Source: Dehalococcoidia bacterium
GTDB taxonomy: Bacteria; Chloroflexota; Dehalococcoidia; SZUA-161
Direction of reading: 5' to 3'
DNA: 26,677 nucleotides
NCBI GenBank assembly: GCA_014859215.1
Contig: JACUUS010000011.1
Span: 1 to 26,677, forward strand
The notes under the pieces were generated by a model, which did not search any database, was not told where the DNA came from, and saw nothing but the letters and a program-made list of their open reading frames with translations. Below are positions 14,981-22,240 of this stretch, in pieces; within the stretch, counting starts at the first letter, position 1, and every line of letters starts with the position of its first letter. The position numbers and the translations under genes are program-made.

Positions 14981-15935
14981 CTATGGTCTTCGCACTGTAC
15001 GGATTATGTCCCCGCTCCTGTTTCTTATATCGATATCAAGCGGCATATGCCCCGGGAGGGTATGTGTGGCGCAGGCAAGACAGGGGTCGTATGCCCGGAA
15101 AGCCATCTCCACCATATTCAGAAGGCCTTCCTTCACATCCGGGCCCTTCACGAAACCCCTGGCGGCCTTCTTCACCGATAGACTGATGGGAGCCGCGTTA
15201 TGCTGGGTCGCCACGATAAGGTTCGCACCTGTGACGATACCACGGTCGTCGGTCTCGTAATGATGTATCAGTGTCCCGCGAGCGGCTTCCACGCACCCTA
15301 TTCCGGCCTTCTTGAGCTTCAGGTTCATATTGCGAAGGTCCTTGCTGGTCAGCAGGGGATCGCCGGCAATCCGCTGCATTTCCTCCGCGGCATGCAGCGC
15401 CTCTATGAGCCTGGCCCAGTGAAAGGCAAGCGTGTGATGGCTCGGCCTGCCGCCCAGGGTATCATACATGGTCTCGTACTCTTTCTGCGCCAGAGGCGTG
15501 GACATTCCTTCGGCCGCATTCAGCCTCGCAAGAGGTCCCACTCGATAGAGAGACGTCTTATCTCCTTCGATGAGGCCGCTCCAACCAAGCTTTCTAAGGT
15601 GAGTGAGCCTTATGTAAGTCCAGGGCTCCACCCATTCCCCGATATAGCTGATATAGTCTTTCGGGTCAAAGAGCGCATACTCGCCGCCGTACGGGCTTAT
15701 CACCCTCAGTTTGCCTTCGTAGAGATTGACCTTCTTGTCGGGATCCACCATGCCCATGTAGTAGGTCTGCGGACTGCAAGCCGATTCCGTTGTATGCACC
15801 CTAATTTGAGTATACCGGCCACCGAAAAGATTGTCTATCTGAATGACGTTCCGGCGAAACAGATGCTGCCCGAAGCTGGGAGTTGCAGGGAAGGGGCTCC
15901 TCCGGACTTTCGGCGAGACTACCCCCCTGGTTGGC
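14981..15935 (-). pseudogene. [NiFe] hydrogenase large subunit, N-terminally truncated remnant (Mvh/Vhu-like)
   Basis: The frame encodes the C-terminal half of a group 3-type hydrogenase large subunit. It has IQIDNLFGGRYTQIRV, then ESACSPQTYYMGMVDPDKKV, GCVEAARGTLIHHYETDDRG and the C-terminal Ni-binding motif DPCLACATH, followed by a maturation tail. The N-terminal half with the other Ni-ligating motif (RxCGxC) is missing. Recognisable homology starts near 15850, and htpX occupies the DNA from 15936 on, so no room remains. The frame's first possible start (GTG at 15994) lies inside htpX and the first 45 or so residues look random. No small subunit or maturation gene is nearby. Two of the four metal ligands are lost, so it cannot be an active hydrogenase. 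A terminator is still present behind it. Confidence 0.75.
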
Positions 15936-16979
15936 TCAGGGCTTTTCCCCTGTTTCCGGAGACTGACCGGCCCGTATCCCCGCCTCACCCGCACTGTTCA
16001 GGGCCGAAGGGGGAATGATGCCCGGCCCGACTCCAGCCTTGCGGTAGGCCGAATCGTAGTCTTTGTACGAAGCCCCCGCCATAGAACGCAGGATACGGAT
16101 CCTCTCCGCGATGGGCGGATGGGTGCTGGTCAGCTCGCGCATGGACCTGCCCTTCTTCTGGAACGGGTTGATGGTATACATGGGGGCGGTGGCGCCGTTG
16201 GCGGCCCGGACCCTGGTATCCGAAGTGGCCAGTTTCTCCAGCGCTGAGGCAAGACCCTCCGGATAACGTGTATAAAGAGCTGATGAGGCATCCGCCAGGT
16301 ACTCCCGTCTGCGCGAGATTGCGAAATAGATGAGCCGGGCAGCGATGGGGGCCAGGATGATGAGTACCAGTCCGACGATCAGCAAGATTATCTGTACGAG
16401 ACCGCCTCCACCACCGCCCCTTCGTCCGCCGAAAGCCGTGCGGAAGAAAAGAATGCGCGTGGCGTACCAGGCAAGCAGCACGATACTGCCCACGAGCACT
16501 GCCGCAACGGCCATGAGAAGGACATCCCTGTTTTTTATGTGGGCCATCTCGTGGGCGATGACCCCCTGTAATTCATCGCGGTTGAGTTTATCAAGCAGGC
16601 CGCGTGTGACGGCAACCGCGGCCCTGTTCGGGTCCCTGCCGGCGGCAAAAGCGTTTAAGGCGGGGTCCTCGATTATATACACATCGGGCATCTTCTCAAG
16701 GCCGGATGCGATCTTCATCTCCTCCACGACGTTGTACAGCCGGGGATGGTCGTCCGGCCCGATCTTGCGCGCACCTGAAACGGCAAGCAGTATGCTGTCA
16801 CCCTGGAAGAATGCGATGAGCACGCTGATGACCCAGACAATAAACGCGATTATCAGCCCTGCTACGGCGCTATCCAGCAGAATAAGGCCCAGGAAATAGC
16901 CAATGAGCAGGAGCAGCACCGCCATGGAAGCGACCAGTATTCCTGAACGAATCTGGTTGGACCTGATTTCTTCCCACAT
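15936..16979 (-). CDS. htpX: HtpX-like M48 family zinc metalloprotease
   Basis: A 347-residue membrane protease of the HtpX type. It has two N-terminal helices (about residues 13-35 and 40-58) and the zinc motif HEMAH (143-147) in GVIAHEMAHIKNRDVL. Two further helices flank a glycine-rich cytoplasmic loop (RRGGGGGG, about 185-192), and the third zinc ligand is in RRREYLADASSALYT. HtpX degrades misfolded membrane proteins at the inner membrane. The ATG at 16979 follows the lemA stop by 11 bases, a pairing seen in many bacteria. The C-terminal 40 residues are Gly/Pro-rich and probably disordered. The upstream ribosome site is weak (GGGA), which suggests coupling to lemA. Confidence 0.92.
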   Translation of the reverse strand: MWEEIRSNQIRSGILVASMAVLLLLIGYFLGLILLDSAVAGLIIAFIVWVISVLIAFFQGDSILLAVSGARKIGPDDHPRLYNVVEEMKIASGLEKMPDVYIIEDPALNAFAAGRDPNRAAVAVTRGLLDKLNRDELQGVIAHEMAHIKNRDVLLMAVAAVLVGSIVLLAWYATRILFFRTAFGGRRGGGGGGLVQIILLIVGLVLIILAPIAARLIYFAISRRREYLADASSALYTRYPEGLASALEKLATSDTRVRAANGATAPMYTINPFQKKGRSMRELTSTHPPIAERIRILRSMAGASYKDYDSAYRKAGVGPGIIPPSALNSAGEAGIRAGQSPETGEKP

Positions 16980-16990
16980 AGTCCCGCGCC

Positions 16991-17557
16991 CTAGCGTCCG
17001 AAGCTTACCCTGGGCGCTTCTCTCTCCTCGAGCACCGTCACCTCGAAGAACTCTCCCGGCTTGAACCCGGCAATACCCGCCACGACGTTGGAGGGAAACA
17101 TTTGGGTTCTATTGTTGTAGCCGAGGACGGAATCGTTATAGAATTGCCGGGAGAAGGCGATTTTGTTCTCCGTAGAGGTCAACTCCTCCTGCAACGCAAG
17201 GAAGTTCTTGTTAGCCTTCAGGTCGGGGTAGTTCTCGACCACAGCCAGCAGCCTCGTGAGCGCCCCGGTCAGTTCATTTTCCGCCCTGGCCTGGTTTTCC
17301 GCACCTGTCCCCCTGGCCTTTTCGGCCAGATTTCGGGCATTCGTCACCGCTTCGAGCGTAGCCCGCTCGAACTCCATGTAGCCCTTGACCGTCTCTACCA
17401 GGTTGGGAATGAGGTCATGCCGCCGCTTCAGCTGGACATCTATCTGAGCCCAGGCATTCCTCACCTGGTTCCGCAATCTGACCAGGCTGTTAAACGTACC
17501 TACGAATAAGAACAGGAAGATTACTACCAGACCAATCACTACATAAACCGCTATCAC
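16991..17557 (-). CDS. lemA: LemA family membrane protein
   Basis: A 188-residue LemA protein. It has one N-terminal membrane anchor (IAVYVVIGLVVIFLFLFVGT), then the characteristic helical bundle starting NSLVRLRNQVRNAWAQIDVQ, with LKRRHDLIPNLVETVKGY and FNDSVLGYN-type blocks (here RQFYNDSVLGYNNR). The family is widespread and its molecular role is not established; association with the HtpX-type protease downstream suggests membrane quality control. The start is a GTG at 17557 with GGAGG 6 bases upstream. An extended -10 box (TGCTACAAT) lies about 40 bases before it. Confidence 0.92.
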   Translation of the reverse strand: MIAVYVVIGLVVIFLFLFVGTFNSLVRLRNQVRNAWAQIDVQLKRRHDLIPNLVETVKGYMEFERATLEAVTNARNLAEKARGTGAENQARAENELTGALTRLLAVVENYPDLKANKNFLALQEELTSTENKIAFSRQFYNDSVLGYNNRTQMFPSNVVAGIAGFKPGEFFEVTVLEEREAPRVSFGR

Positions 17558-17596
17558 ACAGCACCTCCAGACCCTGGCGTCTCCAATACTTCTCTA

Positions 17597-17606
17597 ATTG
17601 TAGCAC
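17597..17606 (-). promoter_or_regulatory. extended -10 promoter of lemA-htpX
   Basis: GTGCTACAAT on the minus strand (17606-17597), one of five identical-type elements in the window. There is no clear -35. Confidence 0.6.
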
Positions 17607-17656
17607 CAGCGAAGCCGCCGCGCCATAGAGATCAACCGTAGCCTGAGGCGGTTTCC

Positions 17657-17685
17657 TTGCCATATCCAAACCGCGTGCCTATACT
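17657..17685 (+). promoter_or_regulatory. sigma-70 promoter of the CoA transferase gene
   Basis: TTGCCA at 17657-17662, 17-base spacer, TATACT at 17680-17685, 29 bases before the ATG at 17715. Confidence 0.65.
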
Positions 17686-17714
17686 GTTTGAGGCATAGAA
17701 AGGAGCGGGCACAT

Positions 17715-18896
17715 ATGGGTCCACTGGATGGTATCAAGGTCCTCGATCTGTCCCGGCACAGTCCCGGCAGGTATACCTCCATGGTGCTTGCAGATTTCGG
17801 CGCGGATGTCGTTACCGTCGAAACCCCGCGGAATGCGGGATCGCCTTCCCTCTCTTTCATGTTCACCAACGACACCTGGTTCCGCTATGTGGGCATGAAC
17901 TGTAACAAGAAGAGTATCGCCGTCAACCTCAAGCATGCCAGGGGCAGGGAGATACTCTACCGGCTCGTCGACCGGACGGATATTCTCATCGAGGCATTCA
18001 GGCCGGGAGCCGCCGGACGCATGGGAATGGACTATGAGACCCTGAACCAGCGAAACTCGCGCCTGATATACTGTTCAATAACCGGTTACGGGCAGGACAG
18101 CCCCTATGTAAACAGGGCCTCGCACGATATAAACGTGGTCGCCCTCACCGGCATACTGGGCGCCACGGGCTACAGGAACGGGCCGCCCGTACACGTCATA
18201 TCGCCCCAGATTTCCGATCTCTCCGCCAATTGCCAGGCATTAAGTTCCATCCTGGCCGCCCTGTACGCGAGGGAGAGAACAGGAAAGGGCCAGTACATAG
18301 AGGTAGCCATCGCGGACGGCATGTTTTTCTTCAACTGGGTTATGAACACCAGGTACCTGGTTAACGGAGAAATCGCGACGAGAAGCGTCCTTCCTACCGG
18401 CAGCGACCAGGCGTGGTTGAATGTCTACCAGGCGGGCGACGGAAAATACCTCGCACTGTCCTGCCTGGAACCGCCCCTTTGGGCCAACCTGTGCCGGCTC
18501 ATGGGCAGGGAGGAGTTCATCAGCCAGCACTTCGCTCCCGTGGAAAAACAGGCGGAGATGTACGAGGACCTGGGCAAGATCTTTCTAACACGCGGCAGGG
18601 ATGAGTGGCTGAAGCTCTTCGACGAAGCGGATGTCGCCGGGGCCCCTGTATACTCCGTGGACGAGGCCCTGGCCGATGCGCATGTGAGGCACAGGGACCT
18701 GGTGGTCGAGGTGGACCATCCAAGCCTGAAAAAGGTGAGGCTGCTCAGGAGCCCTTTCCGGCTTTCGGATACGCCGGTGACGGCCCGTGCGAGGCCGCCC
18801 CTCTACGGTGAGCACACCGAGGAAGTCCTGTCGGCGCTTGCCGGCGCCACTGAATCGGAGATAGAGCAGCTGCGCAAGGAAGGAGTCATCGAATAG
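17715..18896 (+). CDS. class III CoA transferase (CaiB/BaiF family)
   Basis: A 393-residue family III CoA transferase, which moves CoA between carboxylic acids through an aspartyl-CoA intermediate. The N terminus is the standard GPLDGIKVLDLSR, followed by VLADFGADVVTVE and NCNKKSIAVNLKHARGREIL. The catalytic aspartate is D138 in ASHDINVVALTG. The small domain resumes with LEPPLWANLCRLMG, and the C terminus has VRLLRSPFRLSDTP. Relatives include formyl-CoA transferase, carnitine CoA transferase and alpha-methylacyl-CoA racemase; substrate is undetermined. AAAGGAG lies 9 bases before the ATG at 17715; an upstream in-frame TTG at 17688 is rejected. It is monocistronic, divergent from lemA and convergent with yjbQ. 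Confidence 0.9.
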   Translation: MGPLDGIKVLDLSRHSPGRYTSMVLADFGADVVTVETPRNAGSPSLSFMFTNDTWFRYVGMNCNKKSIAVNLKHARGREILYRLVDRTDILIEAFRPGAAGRMGMDYETLNQRNSRLIYCSITGYGQDSPYVNRASHDINVVALTGILGATGYRNGPPVHVISPQISDLSANCQALSSILAALYARERTGKGQYIEVAIADGMFFFNWVMNTRYLVNGEIATRSVLPTGSDQAWLNVYQAGDGKYLALSCLEPPLWANLCRLMGREEFISQHFAPVEKQAEMYEDLGKIFLTRGRDEWLKLFDEADVAGAPVYSVDEALADAHVRHRDLVVEVDHPSLKKVRLLRSPFRLSDTPVTARARPPLYGEHTEEVLSALAGATESEIEQLRKEGVIE

Positions 18897-18946
18897 AGGC
18901 TATCCACCGGTACATCAGTGAACCATAATAGAGGTATACCAGCAGA

Positions 18947-19363
18947 TCAGTCGCCCATTATCTGCACCACGATGTCTCTGGAGCGCGGTCGGTTGTCGAA
19001 GTCAACAAGGACTATCTGCTGCCATGTCCCCAGGGTAAGTCTCCTGTTAACAAAAGGGACAACGAGGGAAGGGCCCAGAAGGAAAGAGCGAATGTGTGAA
19101 TGGCCGTTGCCGTCTCCCCATGCCGCATCGTGGCGGTATGGAATTTCCCTTGGCGCGATTCTTTCCCATACGCTGTGGATGTCGGCCACAAGACCACCTT
19201 CATACTCTATGGTGGATACCCCCGCGGTCGAGCCCGGCACGAAGACCGTGACGGTACCGTCCTTTGCTCCAGACTCCCTGACCCGGTCCGCTACCTGCGA
19301 TGTTATGTCAATAACCTCAGTGTTGCCCTTCGTCTGAATATGAATACCCGTTGAAAAAATCAC
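18947..19363 (-). CDS. yjbQ: YjbQ / UPF0047 family protein
   Basis: A 138-residue UPF0047 protein, the family also named secondary thiamine-phosphate synthase after a weak activity of the E. coli member. Recognisable blocks are VTVFVPGSTAGVSTIEYEGG, then HDAAWGDGNGHSHIRSFLLG, with the conserved histidines that form the putative metal site, and GTWQQIVLVDFDNRPRSRDI near the C terminus. The physiological role is unclear. The start is a GTG at 19363 with AGGAGG 6 bases before it. The promoter is an extended -10 at 19404-19395, back to back with that of the nitroreductase. Confidence 0.9.
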   Translation of the reverse strand: MIFSTGIHIQTKGNTEVIDITSQVADRVRESGAKDGTVTVFVPGSTAGVSTIEYEGGLVADIHSVWERIAPREIPYRHDAAWGDGNGHSHIRSFLLGPSLVVPFVNRRLTLGTWQQIVLVDFDNRPRSRDIVVQIMGD

Positions 19364-19394
19364 TCCGACCCTCCTGGCACTTGAGCACTGGCTG

Positions 19395-19404
19395 ATTATA
19401 GCAC
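19395..19404 (-). promoter_or_regulatory. extended -10 promoter of yjbQ
   Basis: GTGCTATAAT on the minus strand with the TGn extension, 31 bases before the GTG start. The -35 is poor. Confidence 0.65.
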
Positions 19405-19434
19405 AGCCGTATTTAGCTGGTCCTGCAGCTTTGA

Positions 19435-19443
19435 TGGTATAAT
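19435..19443 (+). promoter_or_regulatory. extended -10 promoter of the nitroreductase gene
   Basis: TGGTATAAT (TATAAT at 19438-19443 with TGn), 29 bases before the GTG start. No convincing -35. Confidence 0.55.
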
Positions 19444-19472
19444 CGGTCTGTCAGAAATCCCGTGGAGGACAT

Positions 19473-20078
19473 GTGGACTTCTTTGAAACGGTAAGGAACC
19501 GTTACAGCGCCCGCCGTTACAGCGGTGGACCCGTGCCCGAGCAGGACCTGAGAAGGATGCTGGAAGCAGCTGTGCGGGCTCCGAACGCGACCAACGACCA
19601 GCCCTGGCATTTCGTGGTAATCCGCGAAAACGCGGTGAAACAGAGCATGAGGGACGTAGTCGCCGCCGTGCTCGATGCGGCGGTACATGCAGCCTCAGAT
19701 CCGGCAAGAAAAGAGCGCCTTTCCCGGATGAGGGCTTACAGCATTCACTTCGCGGAAGCTCCCGCCGCCATAGCTTTGCTGGCGCGTCCGTGGGCGGGAG
19801 GAAGCGGGGCTGAGCCCGATTCAACAGCCCGCGAGCTCGGCCTCGAGAGCGCTTCCATGGCCGCAGCCCATCTCCTCCTTGCGGCGACAGCCCTGGGCTA
19901 CGGCGGATGCTTCGCCAGCGCCCCGGCCGAGTTCGCCCGCGCGGAGCTTGAGGCTGTGCTTGGCGTGGAACAGCCCTGGTTCCTCGTCGGAATTATCTCA
20001 CTCGGCGTTCCCCGAGGACCGCGGTCACGCATTGCGCCGCGCAAACCGCTCGAGGAAGTGTGCACTTTCATCGGCTAA
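19473..20078 (+). CDS. nitroreductase family flavoprotein
   Basis: A 201-residue NADH/NADPH-FMN nitroreductase-fold protein. The FMN phosphate/ribityl contact motif is near the N terminus (RNRYSARRYSGGPV). The block APNATNDQPWHFVVI is the usual APSA.N.QPW.F signature, and ALGYGGCFASAPAE with LGVEQPWFLVGIISLGVP covers the C-terminal half. Substrates range from nitro compounds to quinones, and some relatives act in iodotyrosine or cobalamin metabolism; none can be chosen here. The start is the GTG at 19473 with GGAGG only 4 bases upstream. The stop overlaps the tsaD start by one base (TAATG), so the two genes are translationally coupled. Confidence 0.88.
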   Translation: MDFFETVRNRYSARRYSGGPVPEQDLRRMLEAAVRAPNATNDQPWHFVVIRENAVKQSMRDVVAAVLDAAVHAASDPARKERLSRMRAYSIHFAEAPAAIALLARPWAGGSGAEPDSTARELGLESASMAAAHLLLAATALGYGGCFASAPAEFARAELEAVLGVEQPWFLVGIISLGVPRGPRSRIAPRKPLEEVCTFIG

Positions 20079-21076
20079 TGAAGATACTGGGAATCGAGTC
20101 CTCATGCGACGAGACCGCTGCCGCAGTGGTCCAGGACGGCACGAAGCCACTCTCGAACGTTATCGCCTCTCAGGTGGAGATCCACAGCCGGTACGGCGGA
20201 ATTGTGCCCGAGGTGGCGTCGAGACAGCACATGCTTTCCGCCATCCCCATCCTGGAGAGAACCATGCAGGAGGCCGGTGTTTGCCCGGCGGACCTGGCGG
20301 CGATCGCCGTTACTCACGGGCCCGGCCTGGCGGGGTCCCTGCTGGTCGGGGTGAACCTGGCCAAGGCGCTGGCGTTCTCATGGGATCTGCCTCTGGTCGG
20401 GATCAATCACATCGAAGCCCACATATACGCCAACTGGCTGGGGGAACGAGTCCCGGAGTTTCCCGTGGTAGTCCTGATCGTCTCGGGAGGGCACACCGAT
20501 CTCGTGCTGATGGAAGGGCATAAACAGATAACCCGGCTGGGCAGCACCCGTGACGATGCCGCCGGTGAAGCCTTCGACAAGGTCGCCCGCGTGCTCGGCC
20601 TCGGTTACCCCGGCGGTCCTGCTATCGAACGTGCTTCCCGGGAGGGCACTCCCCGCTTCAAGCTGCCCCGTGCCTGGCTGAGGGGGACTTACGATTTCAG
20701 CTTCAGCGGGCTCAAGACCGCAGTGGTGAGGCTGGCTCAAGATCTCGGCCTGCCCGACGCGTCGGGGTCCGATTCAGCGGCGGCGGATATCGCGGCCAGC
20801 TTCCAGGAATCCGTGGCGGACATCCTGGCCACCAAGGCCATCCAGGCTGCCAGGGAATATGAAGCCCGGCAGCTTCTCCTGGCCGGCGGTGTCGCGGCGA
20901 ACAGCACCCTTCGTGAAACCATCACCAGACGCTCACCGGTGCCCGTACTCATACCCGACCTCGCTTTCTGCACCGACAACGCGGCGATGATCGCTTCCTG
21001 CGGATACTTCCACCTGCTCGCGGGAACAAGACACGGCTTTGAGCTCGACGCTGTTCCCGGCCTTAGGCTGGCTTGA
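20078..21076 (+). CDS. tsaD: tRNA N6-adenosine threonylcarbamoyltransferase
   Basis: TsaD (Kae1/YgjD) transfers the threonylcarbamoyl group to A37 of ANN-decoding tRNAs, with TsaB/TsaE as partners. The 332-residue product starts MKILGIESSCDETAAAVVQD. It has the metal-binding pair in GINHIEAHIYANW (H111, H115), the ASKH-fold nucleotide motifs VSGGHTDLVLM and LLAGGVAANSTLR, and CTDNAAMIA with the third metal-ligand aspartate near the C terminus. An in-frame GTG at 20060 is rejected because the family begins at MKILGIESS. There is no ribosome site, so translation probably depends on coupling to the nitroreductase gene. Its t6A product is the substrate of the mtaB enzyme encoded at 2596. Confidence 0.96.
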   Translation: MKILGIESSCDETAAAVVQDGTKPLSNVIASQVEIHSRYGGIVPEVASRQHMLSAIPILERTMQEAGVCPADLAAIAVTHGPGLAGSLLVGVNLAKALAFSWDLPLVGINHIEAHIYANWLGERVPEFPVVVLIVSGGHTDLVLMEGHKQITRLGSTRDDAAGEAFDKVARVLGLGYPGGPAIERASREGTPRFKLPRAWLRGTYDFSFSGLKTAVVRLAQDLGLPDASGSDSAAADIAASFQESVADILATKAIQAAREYEARQLLLAGGVAANSTLRETITRRSPVPVLIPDLAFCTDNAAMIASCGYFHLLAGTRHGFELDAVPGLRLA

Positions 21077-21111
21077 TCTTGCCGGCCTGCCGCCCGGTCT
21101 TGTTGACGGGC

Positions 21112-21121
21112 GTGCTATAAT
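21112..21121 (+). promoter_or_regulatory. extended -10 promoter of parA
   Basis: GTGCTATAAT at 21112-21121 (TGn extension), 44 bases before the ATG. A following CTGGT-N10-ACCAG dyad (21123-21142) might be a regulatory site. Confidence 0.6.
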
Positions 21122-21165
21122 GCTGGTAAAACCGTACACCAGTAAACCATTGAAAGGTGGGCAGG

Positions 21166-21936
21166 ATGGCCAGGGTTATAGCTATCGCCAACCAGAAGGG
21201 CGGTGTCGGCAAGACCACCACCACCATCTCCCTGGGCGCCGCCCTGAGTGAGCTAGGCGCCCGCGTCCTTCTTATAGATATGGACTCGCAGGGGACCCTT
21301 TCGGTGGCCCTTGGCATCCACGGGGTTGAAAAGACCATATATGATGTCCTGCGAGATCTGGAGATGCCGCTGGAGGATGTGCTGGTCCGCACGGTTACCA
21401 ACTGTGATCTAGCCCCCAGCAATATCCACCTGGCCGGGGCGGAGGTCGAGCTCCTTAACGAGCCGGGCCGGGAATTCATACTCAAGGGCAAGCTTGCCTC
21501 TGTTGACAGGGTATATGACTACGTCTTGCTGGATTGCCCGCCTTCCCTGGGCCTGATGACTCTCAACGCATTTACCGCCGCCCGGCAGATACTGATACCC
21601 GTCCAGGCACACTTCCTGGCTTTTCGCGGAATGCAGCTTCTCCTGACGACCATTTCCAAGGTTAAGATAAGGCTCAACCCGGGTCTTGAAGTCCTCGGTA
21701 TTCTGCCCACTTTCTACGACGCCCGGACCCGTCACTCCCGGGAGGTGGTAGAGCAGCTGAAGGAACACTACGGGGAGAAGGTGATCGAGATACCTATCCC
21801 CTCTACTATAAAGTTCGCGGACACCACCACCGCCGGTGAGTCGATCCTCACTTTCAGCAGCGCGTCGGCCGCAGCTGCTTCCTACCGCAAGCTAGCCAGA
21901 GAGGTGCACAATGGACAAACGAGTAAGCGTAGGTAA
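21166..21936 (+). CDS. parA: ParA/Soj family ATPase
   Basis: A 256-residue ParA-type ATPase. It has the deviant Walker A KGGVGKTT (11-18), Walker A' region LLIDMDSQGTLS, and Walker B in YVLLDCPPSLG. Next is the NAFTAARQILIPVQ block, and later LEVLGILPTFYDARTRHSREV. No N-terminal HTH is present, so it is of the Soj (type Ib-like) kind. Such ATPases position DNA or protein cargo using nucleoid gradients. The ATG at 21166 is preferred over the GTG at 21157 because AAGGTGG is 5 bases upstream and the protein then starts MARVIAIANQKGGVG. The partner gene overlaps its end by 26 bases. No ParB/Spo0J is adjacent, so this is not the standard chromosomal parAB. Confidence 0.9.
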   Translation: MARVIAIANQKGGVGKTTTTISLGAALSELGARVLLIDMDSQGTLSVALGIHGVEKTIYDVLRDLEMPLEDVLVRTVTNCDLAPSNIHLAGAEVELLNEPGREFILKGKLASVDRVYDYVLLDCPPSLGLMTLNAFTAARQILIPVQAHFLAFRGMQLLLTTISKVKIRLNPGLEVLGILPTFYDARTRHSREVVEQLKEHYGEKVIEIPIPSTIKFADTTTAGESILTFSSASAAAASYRKLAREVHNGQTSKRR

Positions 21937-22240
21937 GCGCCTGTCAGAGGACATGGTTGTCAAGAAAGGGATCGACGCTCTGTTCGAGGTCACACCGGTG
22001 TACCAGCACACCAGTACAGGGAGCGAAGCGAAGAAATTCGAGAAGGGCACCTTCTACTTCAATCCCGATATTCTGGCACGACTCGACAAGATCTGGCTGG
22101 AACTCATGCAGCAGGGGATACGCTGCAATAAGTCAGAAATCGTCAGCATACTGGTGGACGGCGGCCTGCAAGAGCACGAACACGACCCGGCGGAGAGCCT
22201 TCTCTCTCGCAGATTGAGCGGAAAACGGCGCCGGGACTGA
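21911..22240 (+). CDS. small ribbon-helix-helix-like protein, putative ParA partner
   Basis: A 109-residue basic protein overlapping parA by 26 bases, with GAGAGGTG before its ATG. Residues about 46-87 (GTFYFNPDILARLDKIWLEL, then IRCNKSEIVSILVDGGL) look like a ribbon-helix-helix DNA-binding fold: a short beta strand, helix and the SKSEIV-type turn into a second helix. The first 45 residues are polar and possibly flexible, which in type Ib partition proteins is the part that touches ParA. The C terminus is Arg/Lys-rich (RRLSGKRRRD). The arrangement parA followed by a small RHH gene is the plasmid type Ib layout. I infer a centromere- or cargo-binding role; it could also be only a repressor of parA. 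Confidence 0.7.
   Translation: MDKRVSVGKRLSEDMVVKKGIDALFEVTPVYQHTSTGSEAKKFEKGTFYFNPDILARLDKIWLELMQQGIRCNKSEIVSILVDGGLQEHEHDPAESLLSRRLSGKRRRD

Noticed and set aside
15936..15994. Hydrogenase reading frame extended to the GTG at 15994
   Set aside because: The extension lies inside the htpX coding region and its translation has no hydrogenase similarity.
21990..22020. CACACCGGTGT and repeated ACCAG words inside the RHH gene as a partition site
   Set aside because: They fall within the coding sequence and copy number is too low to distinguish from codon usage.
21166..22240. ParA-RHH genes as evidence of an integrated plasmid
   Set aside because: No replication, mobilisation or integrase gene is present and the flanks are housekeeping genes; only the pair itself is plasmid-like.
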